64,000 nt of DNA from Euphorbia lathyris (taxonomy: Eukaryota; Streptophyta; Magnoliopsida; Malpighiales; Euphorbiaceae), in assembly GCF_963576675.1 (NCBI RefSeq), contig NC_088917.1, forward strand, positions 75,812,610-75,876,609, written 5' to 3'. Shown in pieces: positions 46,615 through 58,424 of this stretch. Position numbers and translations under genes: made by a program. The stretch's first letter is position 1; every line of letters starts with the position of its first letter. The notes under the pieces were generated by a model, which had not been told where the DNA came from, searched no databases, and saw only the letters and a list, made by a program, of their open reading frames with translations.

Positions 46615-47732
46615 TTAAGAAAGTGCTGGGAAAAAAACTGAGTTAATACAACTATTAAAGTAAAAATATAATTATGCTTTTTAAGGCTTTATACTTTACA
46701 CATATGCAATATTATGAGTCTTAAGTTTTTAATTTTATTCAATTAAGTCCTTTTAATATGGTTGAAGTATATTGAGTCATTTTTCAAACGCTTTACTCCA
46801 AGAAAAGTATGTGATAGAGATTAAAAAAGAAATATTTTATTGGTTCCAATTATAAAATTTATAAATTTCATAAACAAAAGATGAAAAATTTAATAGCAAA
46901 AATATATTAAGTTCAGAGTTAAAAGTCAGGGACTAAATAATATATTATTAAAATATAAAAACTAAACAATATGATGGGTAAAAGCGTAAATATTGATAAA
47001 TTATAAATTCGAAATGCTCAATTACAAAATAAAAGCTAAAATTTACTCAAAATAATTATTAGAAAATATCAATTTTATTCTTATCATACAAACTCAAATT
47101 TGGTCCCCCAAAGTATAAATTTAAGCTCAAAATTTCACTCTAGTTCATATTTTTTCATTTTAAGTAAATACCAAAGAAAATTAGCATTGGAATTCCTTGA
47201 AAAACGATAAATTTGAGTCATTTTGTACAAATGATTAAAACTGAAATTTTTTAATAATTTTACAGGTAAAATTAAATCTTATTCTTATTTATATTAAGAT
47301 AGAAGACGGATTTAGAATTTACTGATAAATAGTGTTCTAATGAAAATTGATATCCATTGAAATTTTTCGGATGTCTTGATGCTAAAAATCAAAACTTTAT
47401 ACACATGATGAATAGAGTTTTAGGACGATTAGTGGGTACTCAAATACCCTCCCAACCGCTAGATACGTCGGTGTATATAATTAAATAATTGAATGAAAAT
47501 GAATTAAAATGAGAAACTTACTTGATTGAGGTCTAATAGCGGCACATTCAGTTTCACACATAGAATGACAAGTAGCTTTAGGAAGATCCATGGTAGCTAA
47601 ATGGTTACATCTTCTAGTACAATCGTTAATACATGCTTCTGGATGAGCTAGACTTGACTCGGTTGTTGGCAACTCACTCATTGCTATTATCATAACACAC
47701 AAAATAAAGCATCCAATTATTCTTTTATCCAT
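46615..47732 (-). CDS. Thionin-like secreted cysteine-rich peptide, gene D (two exons)
   Basis: Exon 1 is 47522-47732 and exon 2 coding sequence is 46615-46625, giving 73 residues. I chose the ATG at 47732 because it aligns with the start in the paralogues; an upstream in-frame ATG at 47768 would add 12 residues. The signal peptide is residues 1-26. Cysteines at 34, 38, 42, 55, 59 and 63 form two C-x3-C-x3-C blocks. The donor GTAAGT is at complement 47516-47521. The acceptor is a pyrimidine tract ending CCCAG before 46625. Exon 2 adds a few residues and TAA. The 896-bp intron is the shortest in the cluster and has no recognised element. The frame is intact. Confidence 0.75.
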
Positions 47733-47945
47733 TTTTCTTAATTCTGATTTAATTAATTTGATAGACAAGATTAATAATTGTGATTTAAACTATCATATCA
47801 TATGGCTATGAGATTAAATACTACTCATGTTAATGCTTATTTTAGTAAACTCAATTGATTAAACTAATTATGGAAATTCTATTTATGATCCTAAAACTTA
47901 GTTATTTTGTTTAGCTTGATTGACTTTTTACATAGTAAATTTTGT
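47733..47945 (-). promoter_or_regulatory. Gene D promoter blocks
   Basis: The proximal block at 47808-47856 (complement of AGATTAAATACTACTC and TTATTTTAGTAAAC) and the distal block at 47886-47943 (complement of GATCCTAAAACTTAG and GATTGACTTTTTA) match genes A-C. Confidence 0.6.
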
Positions 47946-48027
47946 TTATATTTTTGTTAGGCATATGAAAGTTTAAATCACATTTGTGTTCTTTATTATT
48001 AAATTAATTAATTAAGAATTAAGAAAA

Positions 48028-48205
48028 ATCGATAAAAGAATTATTGGATGCTTTATTTTGTGTGTTATGATTATAGGAATGAGTGAGTTGCCACTAATAG
48101 TCAAGTTATGCCCATCCTGAAGAATGCATTAAGGATTGTACTAAAAGATGTGACCATTTGGTGAGCATAGATCTCCCCAAATCTTATTGCCAAGTTGCCA
48201 TGTAA
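48028..48205 (+). pseudogene. Thionin-like gene E, inverted pseudogene next to gene D
   Basis: The plus strand from 48002 copies the leader and exon 1 of gene D, head to head. The start codon reads ATC, not ATG (48028-48030). A one-base shift about 60 bases in breaks the frame within the signal peptide. The last cysteines are lost behind a TAA at 48203-48205. Four cysteine codons of the family pattern are still recognisable. No promoter blocks precede it on its own strand. It is a dead inverted duplicate, closest to gene D. Confidence 0.82.
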
Positions 48206-48595
48206 TGGTTTCATTTCAAGTAGTCACTCGTTTCACTTCAATAAATAAAAACATGTTAATAGGGTCCATTTACTTTAATATTGTATGCTTAGTAGTAACA
48301 ACTACAGACCAATAACAATAAATTAGAGCAACAACAATAAGTTAGAGCATGTTTGAAACAACTGTTGAACATTTATGCATTCTATCCTCACATTTCAATC
48401 AACATTAGAAATTTCTATGCAACTGACAGGTAAGACTACAAAGTAGATGATGCAATGTAAACTGTGCATATAAAGGCTCGAAGATAGCCTGTGCTTAATT
48501 GAATTATTGAATCAAATGTGATTGAATACATAAACTTATCGAATGTAAATTGTGCATATAAAAGCTAGAAGATAGCATGTGCTCTTGTTTTCTAG
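48206..48595. other. Intergenic, with a direct repeat
   Basis: The 43-bp words at 48454-48496 and 48542-48583 are near-identical (AATGTAAACTGTGCATATAA), 88 bp apart, and both contain TGCATATAAA. I see no gene. Confidence 0.55.
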
Positions 48596-48960
48596 GGAGA
48601 AGCTATACTAGCAGCTACTCATATCATCAACTTGCTACCAGTCAAATCCTTGAACTAGGCAAGTCCTTTTGAGAGGTTATATGGCAGAGTTCCAAAATAT
48701 GAATATTTGAAGGTCTGTAGTTGCCTCTGCTACATCACAAACACATACCTTCACAAAGATAAATTTGATGCAAGAGCATTCAAATGTGTATTCCTTGGCT
48801 ACAAGCAAGGTCAAAAGGGTTTTCTGGTTTACAATACTGAGACTGAAACTATGACAGTTTCCAGAGATGCTATTTTTCATGAAAATGTTTTTCCTTTCAA
48901 GGAAATAACACCAACAGATACACCTGGCCCTAATACTACTCCTTTACCAACCCCTCCTAT
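48596..48960 (+). pseudogene. Copia integrase C-terminal fragment
   Basis: Reading shows GEAILAATHIINLLPVKSL, YGRVPKYEYLKVCSCLC, FDARAFKCVFLGYKQGQKGF and TVSRDAIFHENVFPF, which is the standard end of a Copia integrase before RT. One stop lies in the first part. The frame is cut by the CACTA element at 48961 within a Pro/Thr-rich linker. Confidence 0.85.
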
Positions 48961-49394
48961 CACTACTAGAAAATATGTGATTTCTGACGGAACTTATTCC
49001 GTCTGTAAATTTTGACGGATTTCCATCAGCATAAGATCCGTCAAAAATATTGACGGATGTTCTGACGGAATAAAAATTCCATCGGAATATATTGGTGGGA
49101 ATATTCCCGCCATTGATTCTGACAATATATTTGACGGAACATTTTTCGTCAAAAATGGCTGACGGAACTGCAGACAGAATAGAAATCCGTCAACACATTC
49201 TGACGAAATTATTGACGGAGTTCTATCAAAATTAATATATTTCAAAAATTTTAAACAAAAAATCCTATTATTCTAACTTGAATGTTTAATTTTATTTTCG
49301 TTATAGATAGATTTATGTAATTAATATCTCTATTTGAATTTATTTTTTAAGGTTGTTTTTTATTTCTTAAGGTGTTTAATAATTTTTTATTTAT

Positions 49395-49427
<33 letters not shown>
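49395..49427. repeat. (TA)n microsatellite
   Basis: About 16 TA units inside CACTA element 1. Confidence 0.9.
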
Positions 49428-49430
<3 letters not shown>

Positions 49431-49514
49431 CTAGTCAAGTTTAACACTTTTTTCATATGGATTTTAAATTCGTCGTAATAATCTAATTTTCTATCAAATG
49501 TATTTATATCATAG

Positions 49515-49690
49515 GGATAAGGCACAAAAACACCAGTCAGGAGCAATTTTACCCGTAATGTTTTAAATCAAGAGTAATTTTACATCCTAACGGTGTCAAG
49601 TTAGGTCAATTTGAGAAATTTTTGTGTTTTATAATAATATTTAAAACTGACCCAATTTGCCAACGTTATGGATAAAATTGTACCGATCTG
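49515..49690. mobile_element. Small MITE related to the 57815 family
   Basis: The words CAGGAGCAATTTTACCC and ATAAAATTGTACC are arranged as inverted arms, like the elements at 57815-58990. Ends are uncertain. Confidence 0.5.
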
Positions 49691-49699
49691 ATGGTACCT

Positions 49700-50130
49700 C
49701 TTCAATGATGGCGGGTACTCAATGACGCCTGCTCTCTAACCATCTACTATGGTAAGGATACTCTCATTCTTCTCTCTTTTCCTTCTCTGTTTCCTTTACC
49801 TTTAATTCTCTTTTTTCTCTGTTCAGATCAGGATCTCGACATCGGCGGCGATGGTGTTTTACGATAGTTTGGTTCAGAGGCGGATCTCAACATCGTCTCT
49901 ATTGTAAGCCTTCTTAAATCTTGTATATAGCTATGTGCAAACTAGATTTATTTCTATATTTTATGCTTGCTTGGATATACAGGATTTCGGTGGGTTCGAA
50001 ATCGGTTAGTTGTGGATTACAAAACGACTTGTAGATATTAGTTAATCAAATGTTTGGATATTTATATGCAACTTGTCCTTTTGGTGGATAAAAGATTTCA
50101 GCATATTATTGGTACTATGGTGAAGATAAG
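49700..50130 (+). other. Possible captured host sequence inside CACTA element 1
   Basis: CTCTGTTCAG followed by a GC-richer stretch (GATCTCGACATCGGCGGC) and then GTAAGCC looks like an exon between an acceptor and a donor. The frame is short and I do not recognise a protein. Confidence 0.25.
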
Positions 50131-50559
50131 CCTGGTTTTTTTGAAGAACATCCCTTTGAAGTTCAAGGAACTAGAAAGAAACTACTAATTTGTTCATTCT
50201 GGACAAGTAAAGGTTTTTTTTTTTTTTTTAGTGCAATAGAAAGTATTTATGGATTTTTTTTCAGGGACAATTTTAATTTCTTCTTGGACTTCAAATATAA
50301 TCAACTTGTGAAGAAAAATAAAAGATTAATTTGATTAATTGAGTTGAAGAAAATTTGGAAAACTAGCAGCTATTATGTTGATTCGAACATTGTTTTTAGA
50401 TATCGAATTTCCTGCTTCTCATAAGAATAGCTATAGCAATGTGCTAATATGACTTCTCACACTAAGGCCCTGTTCTTTTTTACTTAAATTCAACATAAGT
50501 AAGTTCAGTTCAGTTCAGTAGCATTCAGTTCAGTTCAGTTCAGTAATTTAATTTCAGTA

Positions 50560-50905
50560 ATTATTATTATTTATTATAAATGATATATTATATATAAATA
50601 TTATAATTATAATTATAAAAAAATAATAAATAATATATACAATCAATTTATATATTATTATTTAGTATAATTATAATTATAATTATTTATATATAATATA
50701 TCATTTATATATATATATATATATATCATTTATCATTTTTTATTATAATTATAATTATTTATATATAATATATCATTTATTATTATAATTATTATTATTA
50801 TATATATATATATATATATAATTTATAATTATTTAATATAATTATAATTATTAATATATAATTTATAATCATTTATTATAATTATAATTATAATTATTTG
50901 GTGCA
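50560..50905. repeat. TATAATTATAAT-rich low-complexity block
   Basis: Dense ATATAT and ATAATTATAATTA repeats form several overlapping inverted repeats. Confidence 0.8.
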
Positions 50906-51866
50906 ACTTGTTTCTAAATTTTGCAAAAAGTAAATAAATATTATACCAACATGTGTAGGTTACAATGCTCAACATGTGTACGTAATATCTCAACTACATT
51001 TTTATAATTCTATTTATATGATGATTTATCATTACATGTCGAATTTTGAATATATTATAATGTTAGATGATCATACTTAATTTCAATACTTATTTTCATC
51101 ATAATGGACCAAAATTACTAGGTTATTATTATTGTTTTGGTCATCTCATTGTGCACATATGTAGGTGTATTTACTAAGAACTAAAGATCACTGTTGCAAA
51201 AGCAGAAATATAGAATTCTCTAACTACAACAAGTCAACTGGAAAAGTTACTCATACTTAGGTTGCATTTTGTAAATTATGATTGACACGCTATTGTAAAA
51301 ACGATGTAAATTATGCATTTGTGTATATGAAATACAAGATAAATACATTTGTTGATATATAAAGCTCCCTTCAATCCAAATGTTGAAATGTAATAATTTT
51401 TATCTTTATTTGTGAATTTTAATTATGTAATAATATATCAGTATATTTTTTGACAGAATAATACTGCTGGCGGAATATATTCCGTCAATTATTTCGTCAG
51501 AGGATTAACGGCTTGAATGTTAATTGAAACGGCAACAAATCCCACGGATAATCCGTCAATAAAACGTTGAATATATTGGCGGAAATTATCCGTCAAAACT
51601 CGTCAGAATGGTTTCCGTGAGAATTCCGTCAAAATCGTTTACTGACGTGTGTTTATCTGACGGATTTCATTCCGGCAGCATTGCGTCAAAAAAGCGATTT
51701 ACTAACAGAATTTGATGTTTTCGAACGGAAATTTCCGTCAGGAAATGAGTATTTTCTTGTAGTGTATATCTCGGATAATATCCCATCTATCACAACAAAT
51801 ACTCCCATTTCACATCTACAAACTATTGATTCACCCTCACATCTTCATGCTCTTAATTTTAGGCAT

Positions 51867-53912
51867 TTTATAAATATATAGATATAATTTTTAGTTAGCT
51901 TGCTTTTTAATAAATAACCCTATTTGTATTAACTAGGTTTTGTTTTTACAACCTAATTACATTTACCAATTATACCCTTAGTCACTTAAACACAGTTTTA
52001 ACCTTGTATCTCAAAACAAAAAGAAACTGCAGCCGCCCTCCTTCTCCTCCGTGTTGTTCCAAATTTTAAAACTTCCATAATATTGCTCCTGCAAAATCTT
52101 GATCGGTGGCTTTTGGAATTGAAAAAGTAAGTTGCTGATTCTTTGTATATTTTGATTTTTTATCTAATCAACCCCTGCACCCATACTTTACTATTTTAAT
52201 CAACTTGTAGTTCGTCCGTTTGCGCACCAAGTTTGGACTTTTGCTGCAACATTTTCTATTTTAAAAAAATCCATATTTGAGTCTTTTGAAAGTGTTTATG
52301 CTTTGGTCTTATCCTGGAACATCAGTTTTTGTTTTGAATTAAAGTTTAAAGGTTCAATTTTGTCCTATCCCATTTTTAATTTGGTGTTGCTTTAATGGAG
52401 TTTTATTATTCAAAATCTTTCTCCATTATATATATATATATATTATATATTCTAAATGAGAGATTGAGTAATGATTTTATATCTTTTTCCTTTATTGAAT
52501 TGTCTTCCATTTTTTTTATTCCAATGTAACAGAATTTAAAATTTGTCTTATGGTTTAAAAGGAATTCTTAGTTTATTGATTAGTGAGGATTTAATTACTT
52601 CTTCCCTAATATGTTAATTGTCTCTATTAGTTTAGATATGATTAACCTTAGTTAATTCATTCTCTCTTTTTATTGAACCCAATAGGAAATTTTGATATCC
52701 CTTCAATCGATTGAGAGACGAGCTCTTTGGTTCTTGCTTCGGTTTAAAGTTCAGGTGAGTGGTAATTATAGTACATGACACTATTTGATTGAAATATCAG
52801 ACCTTAAACTGTTTATCAAAAATTGACATTTGATTATATGTTTCGTTTATAAAAGCGTAGATTTTGAACCTTCTGTTTACTAAATATCCTTAGTATTAGA
52901 GCGTATATTCTGGGAATAGGCCCTTTATATTTGATTTGTTTTATTATCAGTTACTCTGAAATTATTAAAAATTTGATTTGATATGATCTGTACATTCCGA
53001 TACGCGATTTATCGCAGTTATTACTTTTATTTTAGAAATCTGATAATTTGTTCAATCAGTTATGATTTTCTGATTTATATATGTATATTACATGTTTCCA
53101 AACTGGTACAAGTGCTCAGTATATCTGTATCTGTTATCTGGCCTCTCACCGATCTTCATAACATTAGGACTTTGCATTTGTCTTCGAGTCATGATGTCAG
53201 TTGTCGGTTTTATCGTCAGTTGTGTCAACATTAGAATCATGCATAAGATCGGTGAAGGCAATTATCTGTTATCTGTATCTGTTATTGGTAGCGCGCTTAC
53301 CATTTATCTGGCCCTGGTGGTGTGCAGTATCACCACTCTGTTACACTGTACCATGTGTTTTAAAACTTTTGTCTTATTTTCTGATTATTCTAGTATTTGA
53401 TATTTTGAAAGGCTTCAGTATTATGTTTGACAATTGATTGTCAGCATTTTGGAATTGATTATCTTATATTGACCATTTGGTTTAACTGATTTTGAAATAC
53501 TATATTTTGAACTATATTTGTCATAATTTAAAAGTATCAGCTTGCCTGCCTGTTCCCTTTCTGTTGTGTGCTGTAGCTACTGCTCACTGAGGTTTTCGCT
53601 CGCATAGACGAAAATCTCATACCACGTTGAATCTTTCTTTTTCAGATTAAGGTCCCTGTTCGTGAGGTAACCCTTGGATTGATGTTGAAGGAGATTGCCT
53701 AATAAATTAGCTTTATATTATCTTTGGAGAATTTTGATTATTGAGGTTTAGACTTGCACACTTGATTCTTTTAAGGTTCATTCATGTAATTGAGACGATT
53801 TTGATATTCCGTTAGTAAATTTTGGAATTTCTATTAGTTCAGGATTAAGGCTAGCATAGATTAAAGTTAATTTAATTTATGCGTCGGTCATGGCCTGGGT
53901 TGGATCGTGACA
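51867..53912. mobile_element. 2-kb insertion in Copia, possible LTR fragment
   Basis: It separates two parts of the Copia frame. The right end reads GGTTGGATCGTGACA, like the end of some gypsy LTRs, and the 3' part has GCTACTGCTCACTGAG. No matching left end or target duplication was found, so this could be a partial LTR or an unrelated captured sequence. The frames at 52983-53437 lack recognisable domains. Confidence 0.4.
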
Positions 53913-54312
53913 GTCAGTCATTAGAACAGGCAGATCAATTCATAAACCATAATGGCTCACAGATTTTGTTTCCATAGTTCAAACCCCAAGTCAAATCGAT
54001 ACTACTACATATGTTCCTGATTTTCACAAACATCACATGGCATTTGTGGCCAAAATAGCTAAGGAACATGAACCAAAGTCTTACAAAGAAGCCATTAAAG
54101 ATCCTAAGTGGGTGAGTGCTATGAAATCAGAAATTCGGGCACTAGAAGAGAACAAAACCTGGATCCTAACAACTCTTCCACAAGGGAAAAATGCAATAGC
54201 CACCATGTGGGTTTCAGAGTTAAATATAATGCTGATGGCTCAGTTAACAAGTTCAAAGCCACACTTGTGGCTAAGGGGTACAAATAACTCTTTGGGATAG
54301 ATTACACAGATA
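53913..54312 (+). pseudogene. Copia RT N-terminal fragment
   Basis: Text such as TTTYVPDFHKHHMAFVAKIA, EPKSYKEAIKDPKWVSAMKS and ALEENKTWILTTLPQGKNAI is the start of a Copia reverse transcriptase. A frameshift follows near 54215. The piece ends where CACTA element 2 begins. Confidence 0.85.
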
Positions 54313-54850
54313 CACTACAAGAAATATGATATTTTATGACGCACAATATTTGTCATGAAAACATGTTTTTTCGTCACAATAGACAATTGGTGACAAATAT
54401 TTGTTGTCACGTTGATCGTCATGGTAGGAGCGTGGTATTTTGTATATATGACAAATTTTCGTTTTGTCATAACATATTTACTTTTATATGACGATCAAGA
54501 ATGTGTGTCATCGTATGATTTTGTTTTAGTGACACTTATTTTGTCACTAATGTTGTGAATATTTTGTCACTTCAAAAAATATTTTTGTCATAATAGTGAA
54601 TATTTTCGTGACGTCTTTCATATTTCGTCATCTAAATATATAGTTATGATGATGAATTTCGATAAATGATTGAAATTATAGAATTTTAGTGACATTAAGA
54701 TTTACTTAATTATTGTCACTTAAGATATAAGGTCGTCATGAATGAAAACATTTAAATGACGCAATTCATTTTTCGTCATAAAAATGACATTTACAGTGAC
54801 GACAAGCTATATAAAATGGAAATTGTAGAATTTGAATGACATTATACTTT

Positions 54851-56353
54851 GGGAAAAGTACAAAAATAAACCTTGTGGTTTGGACCATTTTCAATCATAT
54901 ACTATGTGGTTTAAAAGTTTACAAACTGGTACATTGAGGTTGATTCCGTTAGCAAACAAGGTCTAAAATGACTAACGGTGTTAAAAAAGCTGAGGTGGCA
55001 GTCAAAGTAAAAAAATCTAAAGGTTATTTTTGTCCATTCATTTATTTTAAATTTTATAATTTATTATATGTTTATAATTTTAGAACTCCCCAATCCCCAA
55101 TTGACACCACACCTCTGCTCTTTCTCGTCTATCTCTCTTCTCCTGAACCGTCCTCCTCCCCTTCTCTTCTTCGTCCTCCTGCAATGGTAAAATAGTGAGA
55201 TTCTTCATTTCTTTCTTTAAAGTAATTCTCTTCTCTTTTACCTGTTCTTTTCGCTCCCAATGCCAATTCCATTTCTAGTTTCCCTTTTTATTTTTTCAAT
55301 TTCTCAATCAAATCCGGTACTTATTCCCACTCTGTTTTGATTCCTTGTTTTTTCCCACCTTTTTTGGGTCTGTTGCCACGTTTTTATTTAACCAAGCCCC
55401 CCTTCTCCACCTCCACTCTATTCTATCGCCACCGTCTCTTCCTCTTCTTGTCTGTCTGGATTACAGTGTTCTGTTCTTCCTCATTTCGTTACCCTAGAAA
55501 TGGCCGGAACTGAAGTGGTAGCACTTTACGGTGATGGATCAATCACCGAAGCTAAAAATAAGTCCCCCTTCTCCGTCAAGGTAGGCCTTGCTCAGATGCT
55601 CCGCGGCGGTGTTATAATGGACGTCGTTAACGCCGAGCAGGCCCGAATCGCTGAGGAAGCAGGAGCTTGTGCAGTTATGGCTTTGGAACGTGTCCCTGCC
55701 GATATCAGAGCTCAAGGTGGCGTAGCCCGCATGAGCGATCATCAGCTTATTAAAGAAATTAAACAGTCTGTTACTATACCAGTCATGGCGAAGGCTCGAA
55801 TCACACATTTCGTGGAGGCTTAAATTCTTGAAGCTATAGGTGTTGATTATGTCGACGAGAGCGAAGTTCTGACTATCGCCGACGAAGAAAACCACATAAA
55901 CAAACACAATTTCCGTATCCCCTTCGTTTGCGGTTGCCGGAATTTAGGGGAAGCTGTACGGAGGATACGCGAGGGAGCTGCAATGATTAGAACGAAAGGG
56001 GAAGCAGGACAGGGAATATAATCGAAGCGGTGAGACATGTGAGATCTGTGATGGGAGATATAAGAGTATTGAGCAATCTGTGAGGAGAGCTGAGTTATCA
56101 ATTGGGGATTGGAGGAGGTTTTAAATTTTATAAAATATAATAAATTATAAAATATAAAGTATTTGAAAGGACAAAATTACCCTTAAGATATTTTGACTTT
56201 GACTGCCACCTCAGCATTTTTTACACCGTTAGATAGAAATGTCTATGTTTGCTAACGGAATCAACCTCAAGGTACCAGTTTGTAAACTTTTAAACCACAT
56301 AGTATATGATTGAAAATGGCCCAAACTACAAGGTTTATTTTTGTACTTTTCCC
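54851..56353. mobile_element. Pack-MULE carrying a PDX1 fragment, 1503 bp
   Basis: The ends are GGGAAAAGTACAAAAATA and TATTTTTGTACTTTTCCC. A perfect 9-bp duplication, TTATACTTT, lies at 54842-54850 and 56354-56362. The arms of about 220 bp include GCTAACGGAATCAACCTCA. The central part is host gene sequence. Confidence 0.95.
55501..56085 (+). pseudogene. PDX1: Captured PDX1 (pyridoxal 5'-phosphate synthase subunit) fragment
   Basis: The frame opens at the PDX1 start and follows the family closely: [40 protein letters not shown] and PVMAKARI with its conserved lysine. A TAA at 55821-55823 interrupts it. It then continues in frame with [33 protein letters not shown] and the RTKGEAG lysine motif. 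A one-base loss near 56018 shifts the frame, and the copy stops near 56085, about two thirds through the protein. PDX1 forms the ring of the vitamin B6 synthase and makes PLP from sugar phosphates and ammonia. The copy is uninterrupted by introns and includes about 400 bp of pyrimidine-rich leader. It is non-functional as a protein. Confidence 0.95.
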
Positions 56354-57307
56354 TTATACTTTTGTCACGTTAACATTTAATATGTCACTGAAAAGTATTA
56401 ATTAATGACAATTTTATTGTCATTAAAGGTACATGTTTATTGACGATAAAGATCGTCATGAATGATTATAATATAATGACAAATTAGTTATTCTTATATT
56501 CTACCGCCGTTACTGTTACATTATAATGAGTAATTAAACGGTTTTTTATAGTCACTAAAAATGATAGTTAATACTAAAACTCCATTCACGAATTTACTAA
56601 AACTAAAAATTGTAATTTACTATTAAGATCATGTCATCATTTGAGCCATTAATGCTTTTTTAATTATGTATCTGAGTAATTGTGCTATCAAAATATAAAA
56701 TTGACTAAATATTGAATACAATAAAATACATATTAAATAATTCAATCATATCATAAATTCAATAAAATAAAAGCAAACTTATCTTTTTTCACAACAGTTG
56801 GGAAAAGGAAAACAAAAATCAATTCATCTCAAGATTGAGAATAAACTAAGAACAAATGTACATAGCTAATAAAACATTCTTCCACAAGTCCTGGGCAACT
56901 CTCCAACATTCTCTGCTCCTCCACACTGTTCAAAATCAAAATATAACATACCCACTTTAACCGTTTATACAATAATCAACTCATTTGAAACAATTCTAAA
57001 AATACAAACAAGACATCACCTTTAGCAAACTAGAGTTTAAAACTTGGTAGAGCTGAAAAATCATGAGAATGGTCACTTTCTCAAAGATGAAAATGCTCCC
57101 TGTGATAGCTGACTACATTGCTAATGCTTAACAACAGTTTAATCTGCACAGAAGTAGAAAGAGAGTTAGAAACTGAAACCCTAAAACATTTCTAAAAGTG
57201 AATTTGTAGACACTTCTTTAGATTTTTCATCAGTAAATCTCAACACCATTATTAAATTCTTACCTCTTCCATCTTTTTCTAATTTTGGATTTAAAAAATA
57301 AGGGAAG

Positions 57308-57397
57308 AAGAAAACATGCTTGTAAGTTTAGAGCCTTTGGATTGATGCCTGTAAGAAAACATGCATGTAAGTTTAGAGCATTTGGATTTAGGTGCTC
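57308..57397. repeat. 45-bp tandem duplication
   Basis: AAGAAAACATGC.TGTAAGTTTAGAGC.TTTGGATT occurs twice back to back inside CACTA element 2. Confidence 0.85.
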
Positions 57398-57814
57398 AAA
57401 TACCTTACCATTTCAGATTTCCAATCTGGCTTCCATTGATGCCCAACTCTGTTTCCATCAGCCAGACTCAGAATGGAATCCTGGGTTGCTACTCGTAATA
57501 CTAGTCCGATCCCTCGAGTTTCTCTCTCCCACTTCACTCCCATCCTTAACCATACTCTTCGCAGATTAAGCTACAATAGGCACTTGGTGGATCGTTGGTT
57601 TGGTTACATAGTGGGCAGAGTGAGGTCCAACAAATGGTGAAAGAGGGGGAAGTTACAGTTTTTTAATTTGTTTCACTGTTATTATATTTTGTAGTGGAGG
57701 TAAATAATTTTTTTTTTTTTTTTTATGAAAGTGGAGGGAAATCTTGAAAATAAATTATTTACTATCAATTGGTGATAAGATAAGAATTTACTAATAATGA
57801 AGGTATTTTTGTTA

Positions 57815-58402
57815 GGGTTAAGGTGCAATTTTATCCTTAACGTTTTAGGCCAGGAGCAATTTTATTCTTAACGTCTAAAATGATGCAATTTTACCCCTAA
57901 CGTTGGAAGTCAAGAACAATTTTACCTCTAACGTTTATAAATTGGATCAATTTCAGACACTATTATAAAACACAGATATTTTATCCATTATTCTGCATCA
58001 ATTGCATAATAATTCGTTCCAAAAAAAAGGATTTCATGTTTTTTAGAATTTAATAATAGAATTTGAGATTAATATTTATAAATTCGGTGGATCTTTTGAA
58101 TTTTCTTTGTCTAATCCGTACAAAAAGATAGTATATTTTTTATTCTTTTATTTTTTTCACATCCCAACGAATGTTTATGATTTGTTACTTATAAAATGAC
58201 ACATGTATGAAGTGTAGATAACAAGATTCATGACCGAGAAGACAGTTTGATGAATTATTTCTCAAATTGACCCAATTTATTAATGTTAGGGGTAAAATTG
58301 CTCTTGGCTTCCAACGTTAGGGGTAAAATTGCACCATTTTAGACATTAGGAGTAAAATTGTTCCTGGTCCAAAACGTTAGGGGTATTTTTACACCTTAAC
58401 CC
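57815..58402. mobile_element. MULE-type MITE, AACGTTAGGGGTAAAATTGC family, copy 1
   Basis: The ends are GGGTTAAGGTGCAATTTT and its complement ending CACCTTAACCC. A perfect 10-bp duplication, ATTTTTGTTA, lies at 57805-57814 and 58403-58412. It is 588 bp. Confidence 0.93.
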
Positions 58403-58424
58403 ATTTTTGTTATCATTAATAATA

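Larger units (their letters stand above)
48961..51764. mobile_element. Non-autonomous CACTA element 1, 2804 bp
   Basis: The termini are CACTACTAGAAAATA and TATTTTCTTGTAGTG. The 3-bp duplication TAT lies at 48958-48960 and 51765-51767. Subterminal arms are packed with GACGGAA/TTCCGTC words in both directions. No transposase is present. The middle holds TA-rich repeats and a stretch with splice-like signals. Confidence 0.93.

Noticed and set aside
52983..53437. Overlapping hydrophobic open frames (about 80-100 codons)
   Set aside because: They lack start context, conserved motifs and neighbours, and lie in an unassigned insertion. The membrane-like look is likely due to T-rich sequence.
55539..56101. 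Minus-strand open frames opposite the PDX1 fragment
   Set aside because: They mirror the coding strand of a recognisable PDX1 copy and show no domain.
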